DNA from: Confluentibacter lentus
GTDB lineage: Bacteria; Bacteroidota; Bacteroidia; Flavobacteriales; Flavobacteriaceae
Assembly: GCF_002806995.1 (NCBI RefSeq)
Contig: NZ_NIHE01000001.1
Span: forward strand, 310,001 to 374,000
Direction of reading: 5' to 3'
Length of the DNA stretch: 64,000 nt
Shown here in pieces: positions 18,829 through 27,028 of the stretch (its first letter is position 1; every line of letters begins with the position of its first letter). The translations under genes and the position numbers were made by a program. The notes under the pieces were generated by a model, which did no database searches, was not told the origin of the DNA, and was given only the letters and a program-made list of their open reading frames with translations.

Positions 18829-20553
18829 TTAATGCAAATCTCTATCAACTTTAGAGCCTGAACCACCTACAAGCACATCTAAATCAGCTCCCAGTTCAGC
18901 ACCTTCCACATGGTCTAAATAAATACGCACATAACCTCGTGTCGCCATAGGTTCTGGTGCTATCCAAGCTGCTTTTCGTTTGGCTATTTCTTCATCGGAG
19001 ATATTAAGTTGTAACAATCTTTTCTCCACATCCAAGGTAATCATGTCGCCATTTTGAACAATGGCAAGCGTTCCTCCAATGGTTGATTCAGGAGATACGT
19101 GAAGTACCACCGTTCCATAAGCTGTTCCGCTCATACGTCCATCAGAAATACGAATCATATCCTTCACCCCTTTCATTATCAATTTTGAAGGTAAATCTAC
19201 ATTCCCCACTTCAGGCATTCCAGGATACCCTTTTGGACCTACACCTTTAAGTACAATCACACTATCTTCATCAATATCTAAATTCGGGTCATCGATTCTA
19301 TGGTGATAATCTTCCATACTTTCAAAAACAACAGCTTTACCTGTATGGTTCATCAATCGTTTGGTTGCTGCCGAAGGCTTAATAACCGCACCGTTTTCAC
19401 ATAAATTTCCTTTTAAAACAGCAATTCCCGCATGTTTTTGCAACGGCTTGTCTATTTTGGCAATAACTTCTTCATTGTAGCATATCGCTTTCGCATAATT
19501 CTCCTTAAAGGTTTTTCCGTTTGCTGTGATGATGTCTTGGTGCAATAAATCGCCCAATTCTTTCATAACTACAGGCAAGCCTCCTGCATAAAAGAAATCT
19601 TCCATTAAGTATTTTCCTGATGGCATCAAATTAACCAACAAAGGTATTTGACTACCCACACTATCAAAATCCTCTAATTTTAAATCGACTCCAATACGGC
19701 GTGCAATGGCGATTAAGTGAATGATTAAATTGGTAGAACCACCAACAGCGGCATTGGTTACAATGGCGTTTTCAAATGCTTTTCTGGTAAGGATTTTAGA
19801 TAAGGTTAAATCTTCTTTCACCATTTCTACAATACGACGACCAGATAATTGTTGCATCACTTTTTTACGGGAATCTGCCGCTGGAATGGATGAAAAGCCC
19901 GGAAGTGTTAAACCCAATGCTTCACACATCGTTCCCATAGTTGAAGCCGTTCCCATCGTGTTACAATGACCTATACTTCTAGCCGCACAAATTTCGGCTT
20001 CTTGCATCGCTTCCGCATCAAAATCTTGTGTCTTTTGTTTTTCTTTAATCATCCAGTTGAAAGAACCAGACCCAATGGTTTCACCTCTAAATCTGCCATT
20101 TAACATCGGCCCACCTGGCACTACAATGGTTGGTAAATCTACACTACACGCACCCATAACGGTGGATGGTGTTGTTTTATCACAGCCTGTTAAAAGCACA
20201 ATACCATCTAGTGGATTGGCTCTAATAGATTCCTCAGTATCCATACTCGCCAAATTACGGAACAACATCGTGGTTGGTCTCATAATGGTTTCGCCTAAAG
20301 ACATTACGGGGAATTCCAAAGGAAACCCACCCGCTTCAAGAATACCACGTTTTACAACCTCAGCAACGTCACGTAAATGGCCATTACATGGCGTTAAATC
20401 AGACCACGTATTGCAAATACCAATCACGGGCTTGCCTTCAAAATAATCATTTGGATACCCTTGGTTTCTTAACCATGAACGGTGTACAAACCCCATTTTA
20501 TCATTGCCTCCAAACCATTCTTGGCTTCTTAATTTTTTTTTATCTTCACTCAT
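18829..20553 (-). CDS. L-arabonate/D-xylonate-type dehydratase (IlvD/Edd family)
   Basis: A 574-aa [2Fe-2S] dehydratase. Ligand cysteines C56 (LTPCNGHL), C124 (TGCDKTTPS) and C197 (GHCNTMGTAS) match C59/C127/C200 of Rhizobium L-arabinonate dehydratase, and the whole chain follows that enzyme closely (KLRSQEWFGG, LVNLMPSGKYLMEDFFYAGG, GPKGYPGMPEVGN). It makes 2-keto-3-deoxy-pentonate from pentonate. This subfamily is often promiscuous. Because the fucose operon lacks its own fuconate dehydratase, a second role on L-fuconate is possible but unproven. It lies downstream of the xylanase gene. Confidence 0.9.
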   Translation of the reverse strand: MSEDKKKLRSQEWFGGNDKMGFVHRSWLRNQGYPNDYFEGKPVIGICNTWSDLTPCNGHLRDVAEVVKRGILEAGGFPLEFPVMSLGETIMRPTTMLFRNLASMDTEESIRANPLDGIVLLTGCDKTTPSTVMGACSVDLPTIVVPGGPMLNGRFRGETIGSGSFNWMIKEKQKTQDFDAEAMQEAEICAARSIGHCNTMGTASTMGTMCEALGLTLPGFSSIPAADSRKKVMQQLSGRRIVEMVKEDLTLSKILTRKAFENAIVTNAAVGGSTNLIIHLIAIARRIGVDLKLEDFDSVGSQIPLLVNLMPSGKYLMEDFFYAGGLPVVMKELGDLLHQDIITANGKTFKENYAKAICYNEEVIAKIDKPLQKHAGIAVLKGNLCENGAVIKPSAATKRLMNHTGKAVVFESMEDYHHRIDDPNLDIDEDSVIVLKGVGPKGYPGMPEVGNVDLPSKLIMKGVKDMIRISDGRMSGTAYGTVVLHVSPESTIGGTLAIVQNGDMITLDVEKRLLQLNISDEEIAKRKAAWIAPEPMATRGYVRIYLDHVEGAELGADLDVLVGGSGSKVDRDLH

Positions 20554-20588
20554 AATACGTGTACAACAAATTTTGAAAAACTAGTGAT

Positions 20589-21758
20589 TTATTTATTTTT
20601 TTTAATGTTTAAAATAGCATTTAAAGCAGGTTTAGGCTTTTTATTTCTATCATACAATAGCGGATAATTGGTTCTGCCAAAAATAGGATAATCATTTTTC
20701 CAAGACATCCCATCGTGTAAGCCCCATACCGTCACCCTATCAATTTTATCTCTTTTTCTGTAGAAGATTTCAAATAATTCGGCATATCTATTTGCTAATG
20801 CTTCTTCTTCCGCTACTGGAAGTCCGTGTTGATACGGGTCTAAATATGTTTTGAATTCTTCCAACTGAAACTGAGGATGCAACATCCCCGTACCAATAAT
20901 TTGCCCTTCCTTCGTTAGTGGCAACACATCCACATCCAATTCGGTAATCATCACTTTCACGCCAAGCGACGCAAAAGAATCTATGGCAGCTTCAATATAC
21001 TCGGTTTTTGGGTAATTCAATCCCCAATGCCCTTGAATACCAATACCATCAATTCTTATATTTTCCTTTTTTAACATTCTAACCATGCGCATAATCCCAT
21101 CTCTTTTTTCTGGTCGCCATGCATTAAAATCGTTATAATATAATTCGGTATTTGGCGCATATTCACTAGCATACTTAAACGCATTTTTTATCAGTTCATC
21201 ACCATTTCCAACGCTTTTTACCCAAGCCGTTTCGCTTCTGTAAGAACCATCATTATCAATAACTTCGTTCACCACATCCCAAGCCCGTACTTTACCCGCA
21301 TATCTACCAGCAACGGTTTCTATATGTTGTCGCAAACGCTCTATTTGTGCTTCGGGTGTATTCGGATTTCCTTTGTCGTCATGAAAAAACCAAACAGGTG
21401 TTTGGTTATGCCATATTAAAGTATGACCCACAATAAACAAGTTGTTTTTTTGTCCGAATTCCACAAAATCATCGGCATCTTTAAAATTATAAACCCCAGG
21501 TTCTGGATTTACAACCTCAGCTTTCATCACATTTTCAGGCGTGATGCTATTAAATTGCTGTACAATGATGTTTTGGGATATAGAATCAAGTCCAGAAGAC
21601 ACCTCAACATTTAGCGCGCAACCCATTAAAAAGGCCTCTTTATAAGCTTCTTTTAAGGCTACTTGATTTTCGCTTGGTATCTCTTTTTTAGGGTTGGAAC
21701 AACCAACTAAAATCAATACGGACGAACAAATCATCAAAAAGAATATGGAAATTTTCAT
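20589..21758 (-). CDS. Endo-1,4-beta-xylanase, GH10, lipoprotein
   Basis: Start chosen at the ATG at 21758, because the sequence from there is a clean lipoprotein signal (MKISIFFLMICSSVLILVGC, lipid Cys20). The frame stays open upstream to 21812. The 389-aa product is a single GH10 barrel. Its acid/base is Glu165 (WDVVNEVI) and its nucleophile is Glu273 (MITELDVDV), with HTLIWHNQTPVWF and GIGIQGHWG in the expected order. It should cut xylan at the cell surface. It is the first gene of the unit that carries the pentonate pathway. Confidence 0.92.
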   Translation of the reverse strand: MKISIFFLMICSSVLILVGCSNPKKEIPSENQVALKEAYKEAFLMGCALNVEVSSGLDSISQNIIVQQFNSITPENVMKAEVVNPEPGVYNFKDADDFVEFGQKNNLFIVGHTLIWHNQTPVWFFHDDKGNPNTPEAQIERLRQHIETVAGRYAGKVRAWDVVNEVIDNDGSYRSETAWVKSVGNGDELIKNAFKYASEYAPNTELYYNDFNAWRPEKRDGIMRMVRMLKKENIRIDGIGIQGHWGLNYPKTEYIEAAIDSFASLGVKVMITELDVDVLPLTKEGQIIGTGMLHPQFQLEEFKTYLDPYQHGLPVAEEEALANRYAELFEIFYRKRDKIDRVTVWGLHDGMSWKNDYPIFGRTNYPLLYDRNKKPKPALNAILNIKKNK

Positions 21759-22090
21759 AAAAGAGAAATTATCACAATAGATTTTGCGTAAATATAAAAA
21801 AATTAAATTCAAACGGTAGAAGTTTAAGCTTCAATAAAATTAAGCCAAACAAACCCTACATTTAAGTTTTCCATTGACTTAATAAGTAGAAAGTCAAAAT
21901 ATTGCTAAAAATAATTATGAAAAGTGAATTGTGTTAAAGGCATTGCAATTACAATCGTATTAAATAAGTCACTGCCATTAAAGCATAATGATATTTGTCA
22001 ACAAAATAACCGGTTAGGGAAGCGGCAAAACCACTTCCCTTTGAGCTAAGGATATTGTGTATGTATTCATTGCTCACGGTTCTAAATTAA
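21759..22090. other. Gene-poor intergenic stretch
   Basis: An AT-rich region upstream of the xylanase gene and downstream of the HExxH gene. I see one hairpin, AGGGAAG-C-GG / CC-A-CTTCCCT at about 22017-22041, without a clear T-run. It could end the metal-locus transcript weakly. No convincing gene, RNA or repeat was found. The xylanase promoter must lie here, but no clean flavobacterial -7/-33 pair stands out. Confidence 0.4.
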
Positions 22091-22564
22091 TTAATCTGCA
22101 TTTAGTTTTAGTACATTATCAGGTTGGTCTACAAGTAAGTTTGTCCAATAATCCACTTTTTGTTCGCTCCAATCTGGAAAGCGGACGTGCAACAATTCAT
22201 GTACAATATCATCTTCCTGCAAAGGTCGGGTGTGGTAAATAACCCCTACCCGATTTGTGAAATCAATTTCTATTCCCACGAATTCATGACCAGGCATATC
22301 GCCTTTCAAATCATCTAGAACTTGCATTTCATCAATTGGTTCACATAGAATAATCCAATGATGAATGCCTAACAATGATTGCCACTTTTCAAGCGGGTTC
22401 GATACTTTTCGAACACTAATTTTGCTACATGTATTATTACTACTTAAGCCGTTCACCTTGCTCTTTGGATAATACTCGCCAACAGTCGTGGGTGCCGTTT
22501 GGGGATTTTGCAACTGCGAAGTAGCGGTTGTTTTTTTGCTGAATCCCGTATTCTTTCGATTCAA
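22091..22564 (-). CDS. Small HExxH-motif protein, unknown function
   Basis: The well-formed part is the C-terminal roughly 105 residues: KWQSLLGIHHW, GHEFVGIEIDF, then DDIVHELLHVRFPDW and a WTNLL tail. HELLH is a zinc-metalloprotease-type motif, so a minimal metallopeptidase fold is possible. The only in-frame ATG is at 22564, which makes the first 42 codons overlap another gene in a different frame and gives a low-complexity N-terminus. The true start may be a non-ATG codon near 22410 (ATT) or 22366 (TTG). Function unknown; it may belong to the adjacent metal locus. Confidence 0.5.
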   Translation of the reverse strand: MNRKNTGFSKKTTATSQLQNPQTAPTTVGEYYPKSKVNGLSSNNTCSKISVRKVSNPLEKWQSLLGIHHWIILCEPIDEMQVLDDLKGDMPGHEFVGIEIDFTNRVGVIYHTRPLQEDDIVHELLHVRFPDWSEQKVDYWTNLLVDQPDNVLKLNAD

Positions 22565-22661
22565 ACTTTGATTTACTTTTTACGTCATAAAAACTTAATG
22601 ATTCTTCCATAGTTTTAAATATTATGACCGATGGAACAAGCGATTTCCACTTGTCTTTCAC
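22440..22661 (-). CDS. Small conserved-looking protein, unknown function
   Basis: A 73-aa soluble, basic protein (MKDKWKSLVPSV, SLSFYDVKSKSKF, NNRYFAVAKSPNG, CWRVLSKEQ) ending in three consecutive stops (TAG TAA TAA). Composition and the block structure look like a real small protein. I recognise no family with confidence. It begins 20 bases after the DUF4625 gene ends, so it is probably cotranscribed. Its last third overlaps the ATG-initiated version of the HExxH gene. Confidence 0.55.
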   Translation of the reverse strand: MKDKWKSLVPSVIIFKTMEESLSFYDVKSKSKFESKEYGIQQKNNRYFAVAKSPNGTHDCWRVLSKEQGERLK

Positions 22662-22681
22662 GGTCTGGTTTAGATGCTTTA

Positions 22682-23161
22682 TTACTCAATAATTTTTATA
22701 TCTATGGATGTTCTGCTTTGCCATCCTGTTTGGTCTATTACTGAAAATTGGCAATGGTAATCTCCCGTGTCTATATCGTTTGGGATTGCTAAAGACACGT
22801 TTATTTCATAAGAGGTCTTTCCGCCTTCTATGCTATAGTTCTGCATAAATATTAATGGTTTGATAGCCTGTTTTATAGGGCCTAAAGTACATGGCGTTCC
22901 TTGGTCATCGTGGGTATGGTGATCAAAATTATGGTGGATATCCAAGCTATAGGAAGCCAGTTCTTTATTGTCCGTTACTTTTGCTTTAAAATTGTAGGTC
23001 TCCCCTTTTTGCAATTGCGTGCAAGCTTGAGGGAATCCACCAGCATAATTTATGGTAATGGTAGGTTTTTCTTCATCCTTATCCATGCTATCATCGCTAG
23101 AACAAGAAACGATGGGTAATAATAAAAATAGGCTGTAAATATATTTTAATGCTGTCTTCAT
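22682..23161 (-). CDS. DUF4625 lipoprotein, single domain, His-rich
   Basis: Start chosen at 23161, because MKTALKYIYSLFLLLPIVSC is a standard lipoprotein signal (Cys20). A longer in-frame start at 23182 adds only basic residues. The mature part is one immunoglobulin-like DUF4625 domain with a striking His/Asp cluster, DIHHNFDHHTHDD, and a Cys pair (QACTQL, TPCTL) that may form a disulfide. The clustered histidines suggest metal binding at the cell surface or in the periplasm. It follows a two-domain paralogue and a TonB receptor. Confidence 0.82.
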   Translation of the reverse strand: MKTALKYIYSLFLLLPIVSCSSDDSMDKDEEKPTITINYAGGFPQACTQLQKGETYNFKAKVTDNKELASYSLDIHHNFDHHTHDDQGTPCTLGPIKQAIKPLIFMQNYSIEGGKTSYEINVSLAIPNDIDTGDYHCQFSVIDQTGWQSRTSIDIKIIE

Positions 23162-23176
23162 TTTTTTGTTTTTAAA

Positions 23177-23204
23177 CCGCATAGCTTCATAAAAAACTAT
23201 GCGG
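23177..23204. other. Intercistronic hairpin
   Basis: CCGCATAG (23177-23184) and CTATGCGG (23197-23204) form a perfect 8-bp stem with a 12-base A-rich loop. It lies in the gap between the two DUF4625 genes. There is no proper T-run on the minus strand, so it looks more like an mRNA processing or stabilising hairpin than a terminator. It could make the upstream gene more expressed than the downstream one. Confidence 0.5.
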
Positions 23205-23229
23205 CGTATTATGATTTGGTATTTTAACC

Positions 23230-24063
23230 TTAATGAATACTAAATGGAACAGATAGCTTAAAAGGTTGGCCTCCACCTGTTTCTTTCACATAAATGTTCA
23301 ACCAATAATCTCCTACTGGAAAATCTGGATTTATAGCCATGTGCGTATGGATATGAGACTTGCTTTGATTTTCATAAAGATTTTTAGGAAGTGTTACTAC
23401 AATATTATCCCAGCTACCAGCAGGCACATTTTGTCCATCTCGCCACTCTTCAAACCATAGTTCAAATTTCACCTCATCAACTTTATTATTTCCTGCATCA
23501 TAATCAAATTCTATATGTAAATCGTCACTTCCTGCATCTACTTCATTGTCATGCCCAACCTCAACATTTGAGAAATTTTTAACAATCTCAAATTCTTTAG
23601 TTATGGAACTTTCAGAATTATCTTCTTCTATAACCGTAATTTTTAAACTATAAATTCCTTTTGCAGGTCTTAATGCTGGGGAAAGTAAATTGTTAGGGTC
23701 AAAATATATGTGATAATGTACATGCGGATTTATTTGCCCTTCATAATAATCTTCTGGAACCAAATGGTCTAACACTTGCCATCTTATCTCTCCACTACTA
23801 GGGTTGCTTACATTTACCGGTTTAATATCATAGTAGATTTTTTTCACCTTGCTATTTCCCGTGTAATCAAATACCGTATGCAAATCCACATTTAGTTGCG
23901 GCACTTTAAAATCAAGATTCCCAATTTCAATATTTTCAAATCTTTGCGGATTTATATCCGCATTTAAATCATCGTCGTCATTGCTACAAGAGAATAAAAA
24001 GAGCCCTAAAAAAGCGGCGACTGCTAAAAGTTTAAAATTTGTTTTCATAAAGTTTGTTTTCAT
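23230..24063 (-). CDS. DUF4625 lipoprotein with two tandem domains, His-rich
   Basis: A 277-aa lipoprotein (signal LFLFSC, Cys26) followed by acidic DDDD and two repeats of about 110 residues. Each has a strand-rich Ig-like pattern and a His motif near its end: HVHYH at 114-118 and HIHTH at 237-241. The aligned ends (GIYSLKITVIEED and GDYWLNIYVKETG) show the duplication. ATGs at 24063 and 24048 are both possible, because the first 15 bases are nearly repeated. Role not known; metal capture for the adjacent TonB receptor is inferred from the histidines and context. Confidence 0.82.
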   Translation of the reverse strand: MKTNFMKTNFKLLAVAAFLGLFLFSCSNDDDDLNADINPQRFENIEIGNLDFKVPQLNVDLHTVFDYTGNSKVKKIYYDIKPVNVSNPSSGEIRWQVLDHLVPEDYYEGQINPHVHYHIYFDPNNLLSPALRPAKGIYSLKITVIEEDNSESSITKEFEIVKNFSNVEVGHDNEVDAGSDDLHIEFDYDAGNNKVDEVKFELWFEEWRDGQNVPAGSWDNIVVTLPKNLYENQSKSHIHTHMAINPDFPVGDYWLNIYVKETGGGQPFKLSVPFSIH

Positions 24064-24096
24064 TTTTTTGTTTTGATTGTTAATAATGTTTGTTTG

Positions 24097-26460
24097 TTAA
24101 AAAGATATGGTTAAGGACAAAGAGATGTTTCTCCCCGCTTCGGGAACATCAATAAGTCTGTAAAAACTGGTGTGATTGAAATATTTGGTATCTAACACAT
24201 TATTCAGCTTTAAGCGTAATTGAGCGTTTGATTTCATCATGTTGAAATGACTCATTACAGACAGATTTAAAACCTGAAACCCTGCTGTTTTTTCTTCTGG
24301 CGGAACAATCTCATCTTGAGCAGCCGTTATCCTGTAATCCACGATGAGTTGCGGTTTTTCAAAGAATAAAAACTTTTTAAACTGATAGCTTGCGGAAAAT
24401 AAGGTGGACAACGGCGGTGAAAAAGGCAATGTAAAGCCCTTTTTTGCACCACTTGTTTGTCTGGAATATACATACTCTACAGAGGCATCCAATTGTAGAT
24501 CATGAAACACAGTGGTACTAGCTCTCACTTCACCGCCCATCCTAAAAACCTTGCTTTGGGTGTACTCATATATCTGCAAAGTTTCAAAGTAATTTGGGGT
24601 CGGGTTTAAATAGATGAAATTGTCAAATAGATTCACAAACGGACTTATCCCCACACTAAATTGTTTAACGGTATGGTCTATATCAATATCCAATTGATAG
24701 GTTTCTTCAGCATCTAAATCAAGATTGCCTCGCTCATAGCGATACATGTGATAGTTAACCCCATCGGAAGCCAATTCATTTGCCAAAGGCATTCTAAAGC
24801 TTTTGCCTATATTTATTTTATAGGTTGTATTATTTTGGATGTAACTTAATCCAACCGAAGCGCTCACGTTGCCAAAATCCAAACGCTTATCCTGTGCTCT
24901 TTGCAGATAGATAGAGGACATTGAACCATCTTCATTTATTCTGATGGAAGGATACCAATCAAAGTACGCTTTAGTATCTATAAACCCAAAGTCATAACGC
25001 AAACCCGCCTGAACATGTAAATTAGGATTGATTTCAAATTGGTTATAAGCAAATGCGCCAGCCGTAAAACGATTAAATTCTGGAATTAAAAACCCCCAAC
25101 CATCAATAGTATTTTGCTGAAACTCCAAATTCACGCCCGACTGAATGATGTGTTCTTTATTCATTTGGAAAGCATCCCTGATATTTAAGGAAAAGGTATT
25201 CTTATGAAACTCCCGTTCTTTGCTATCGTTGGGTTTGGGCATATACCCATGCGGCACTGGCTCTGAATGTTCCTCACGGTGGTTATTTTGAAAACCAGTC
25301 TCCACATACCAGGTACGCCTATTGGCCGTGATAATCGTGTTGTTGGTAATTTTGAAATGATTCACTTTATGGTAGGGAAGATCAACATCTCTGGTTGAGC
25401 TATCGTAGTCAATTCTGGAGGTTCTCACTTCAAGACCGTGGGCATTCGCGAAAAATCCGTTCTTAGCATACACATTACTAAAAAAGGTTTCAGATTTTAT
25501 ATTATCTGCAATATACCCCACACTAAAGCTTGCGTTGGCCTCCATGCCAGCGGTGTTTCTTAAATGGTTTTCATGCAGTTCAAAAATGTAGTTTTCATAG
25601 TTTATCTTATCTGTCGGAACTTTATAATCACCATAATCACGAAAGGTTAACCGTCCTCTATAAAACCATTCTTCCTTTCTAGCTTGGATTCCTGTTGAAA
25701 CTCCGAATAAATTATTATTAGTTTCTCCCAACAGATTCACTTCTCCACTAAATGAATTTTCTAAAGGAGCTGCGGAAGGTTTAATATTGACCACGCCAGC
25801 AATGGCATCAGACCCATATAATAAGGATGCAGACCCTTTTATGATTTGTATGGTTTCAATACCGTATTGATCAATTTCTAAACCATGGTCGCTCCCCCAC
25901 TGTTGGGCTTCATGCTTTATGCCATTTTGAACCACGGCTACCCTGTTAAATCCGAGTCCTCTAATAACTGGCTTAGACTGTCCAGAACCAATATTTATGG
26001 CACTCACTCCAGGAATTTTACTCAAGGTTTGCATCAAGCTATTTTCCCTGTTGGCTTCCATAAACTCTTTGGATGCTTCCACGGTAACCAAAGGCTGTTC
26101 TTTTGCTAATTTCTCTTTGGTTTTCCCCAGTAATTCTACTTCTTCGAGTACGGTGTTAGATTCCTTTAAGGCAACTATCACTTTTTCGGAATTACCATTT
26201 ACCTCTAAATCGAAAAATTCTGGCGTGTATCCCAAATGCGTTACTTTAAATGTATGAAACCCTTCACTTACATTTTTTAGCGTAAACGCCCCATCGTTTG
26301 ATGACACCGCAAACAAGCCCTCCCCAATAATAGTAGCCCCAACAATAGGGCTTTGGGTTTGGGCATTTATAACGGTGCCTTTAATGGTAAAGGTTTTTTG
26401 CGCAAATGATAGCGAGCATAGGCTGAAACTTAGCCCTGCCCACAGTAATTTATGGAACAT
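24097..26460 (-). CDS. TonB-dependent receptor, probable metal (zinc-type) importer
   Basis: A 787-aa outer-membrane receptor. It has a signal peptide at 1-20, a CarboxypepD_reg-like beta-sandwich at about 22-105, a plug at about 118-230 (TLSKIPGVSAINIG, PVIRGLGFNRVAV, LLYGSDAIAGVVNI), then a 22-strand barrel ending in Phe (SLTISF). Extracellular parts carry His-rich stretches such as NNHREEHSEPVPHGYM, and a barrel segment reads RMPLANELASDGVNYHMYRYERG. Both resemble ZnuD-like zinc receptors. No SusD partner is encoded, which argues against a glycan system. Metal identity is inferred. Confidence 0.85.
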   Translation of the reverse strand: MFHKLLWAGLSFSLCSLSFAQKTFTIKGTVINAQTQSPIVGATIIGEGLFAVSSNDGAFTLKNVSEGFHTFKVTHLGYTPEFFDLEVNGNSEKVIVALKESNTVLEEVELLGKTKEKLAKEQPLVTVEASKEFMEANRENSLMQTLSKIPGVSAINIGSGQSKPVIRGLGFNRVAVVQNGIKHEAQQWGSDHGLEIDQYGIETIQIIKGSASLLYGSDAIAGVVNIKPSAAPLENSFSGEVNLLGETNNNLFGVSTGIQARKEEWFYRGRLTFRDYGDYKVPTDKINYENYIFELHENHLRNTAGMEANASFSVGYIADNIKSETFFSNVYAKNGFFANAHGLEVRTSRIDYDSSTRDVDLPYHKVNHFKITNNTIITANRRTWYVETGFQNNHREEHSEPVPHGYMPKPNDSKEREFHKNTFSLNIRDAFQMNKEHIIQSGVNLEFQQNTIDGWGFLIPEFNRFTAGAFAYNQFEINPNLHVQAGLRYDFGFIDTKAYFDWYPSIRINEDGSMSSIYLQRAQDKRLDFGNVSASVGLSYIQNNTTYKINIGKSFRMPLANELASDGVNYHMYRYERGNLDLDAEETYQLDIDIDHTVKQFSVGISPFVNLFDNFIYLNPTPNYFETLQIYEYTQSKVFRMGGEVRASTTVFHDLQLDASVEYVYSRQTSGAKKGFTLPFSPPLSTLFSASYQFKKFLFFEKPQLIVDYRITAAQDEIVPPEEKTAGFQVLNLSVMSHFNMMKSNAQLRLKLNNVLDTKYFNHTSFYRLIDVPEAGRNISLSLTISF

Positions 26461-26712
26461 AATGAGATACTATAAGATTTGAATACTTGCCCGAAGACAT
26501 GGGCCGTGATTTATCCTAAACATGGGATTATATGAGATTGAAATCAGTTGAAGCTCAAAACTTCTTACTGATGATACATCTATATCAGATTACAAGAAAC
26601 AGATATAAACAACACACCTGTCTTGTCATTAAGCATTTGGTATTCAAATACTTTAAATGACTTATAACCTGATTGACCCAATCAATCTTAAATAATACAT
26701 CTACAGGAAAAA
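26461..26712. promoter_or_regulatory. Upstream region of the TonB receptor gene
   Basis: These 252 bases precede the receptor gene on the minus strand and hold no gene. One short palindrome, GATTGA-CCCAA-TCAATC, lies at 26671-26687, and ACATGGG occurs twice near the start. The palindrome could be an operator, but it does not match the candidate Zur site upstream of the regulator. No riboswitch core was recognised. Confidence 0.3.
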
Positions 26713-27024
26713 TTATAGAAAAAAAGGCGGAGGCCGGGAAAAGAGCTGATTTGAAACAATACTATTAGAGATAATAAAATTATAGGTTTTGCTTATTTCT
26801 CTTCTAACAATATATTCTGTATTTTCAATTATGAATTCCTGCAAATCGGGAGTAAGTGCCGGAGTTAAGTTATTTGCAATAACATGGTCACATATAGCAC
26901 ACTGCACAGCATGGCCCTTCTCATTTTCATGGGAAAGCGCATGAAGTCCCAGCATTTTCATTGAAAGAAAAAGAGCTAGGAGTAAAAAGGCCATACTATT
27001 TTTTAACCAACCATTTTTCATCAC
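26713..27024 (-). CDS. Small membrane-anchored His/Cys protein
   Basis: A 103-aa protein with an N-terminal hydrophobic segment (about 11-27), either a signal or an anchor. It is followed by a compact potential metal site: H28, H32, H38, C42, C45 and H47 in HALSHENEKGHAVQCAICDH. The C-terminus is short and hydrophobic (RPPPFFL). I do not recognise a named family, although small proteins of this layout are common near metal TonB receptors in Bacteroidota. It is encoded five bases after the flavoprotein gene, so they are probably cotranscribed. Confidence 0.65.
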   Translation of the reverse strand: MMKNGWLKNSMAFLLLALFLSMKMLGLHALSHENEKGHAVQCAICDHVIANNLTPALTPDLQEFIIENTEYIVRREISKTYNFIISNSIVSNQLFSRPPPFFL

Positions 27025-27028
27025 TTTT

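Noticed and set aside
20057-20446. 129-codon open frame antisense to the IlvD/Edd gene
   Set aside because: Lies wholly inside a well-supported gene on the other strand and resembles no protein.
22017-22041. Rho-independent terminator downstream of the HExxH gene
   Set aside because: The stem has a mismatch and no T-run on the minus strand; mentioned only as a hairpin.
26461-26712. Cobalamin or other riboswitch upstream of the TonB receptor
   Set aside because: No conserved riboswitch core could be recognised in either strand.
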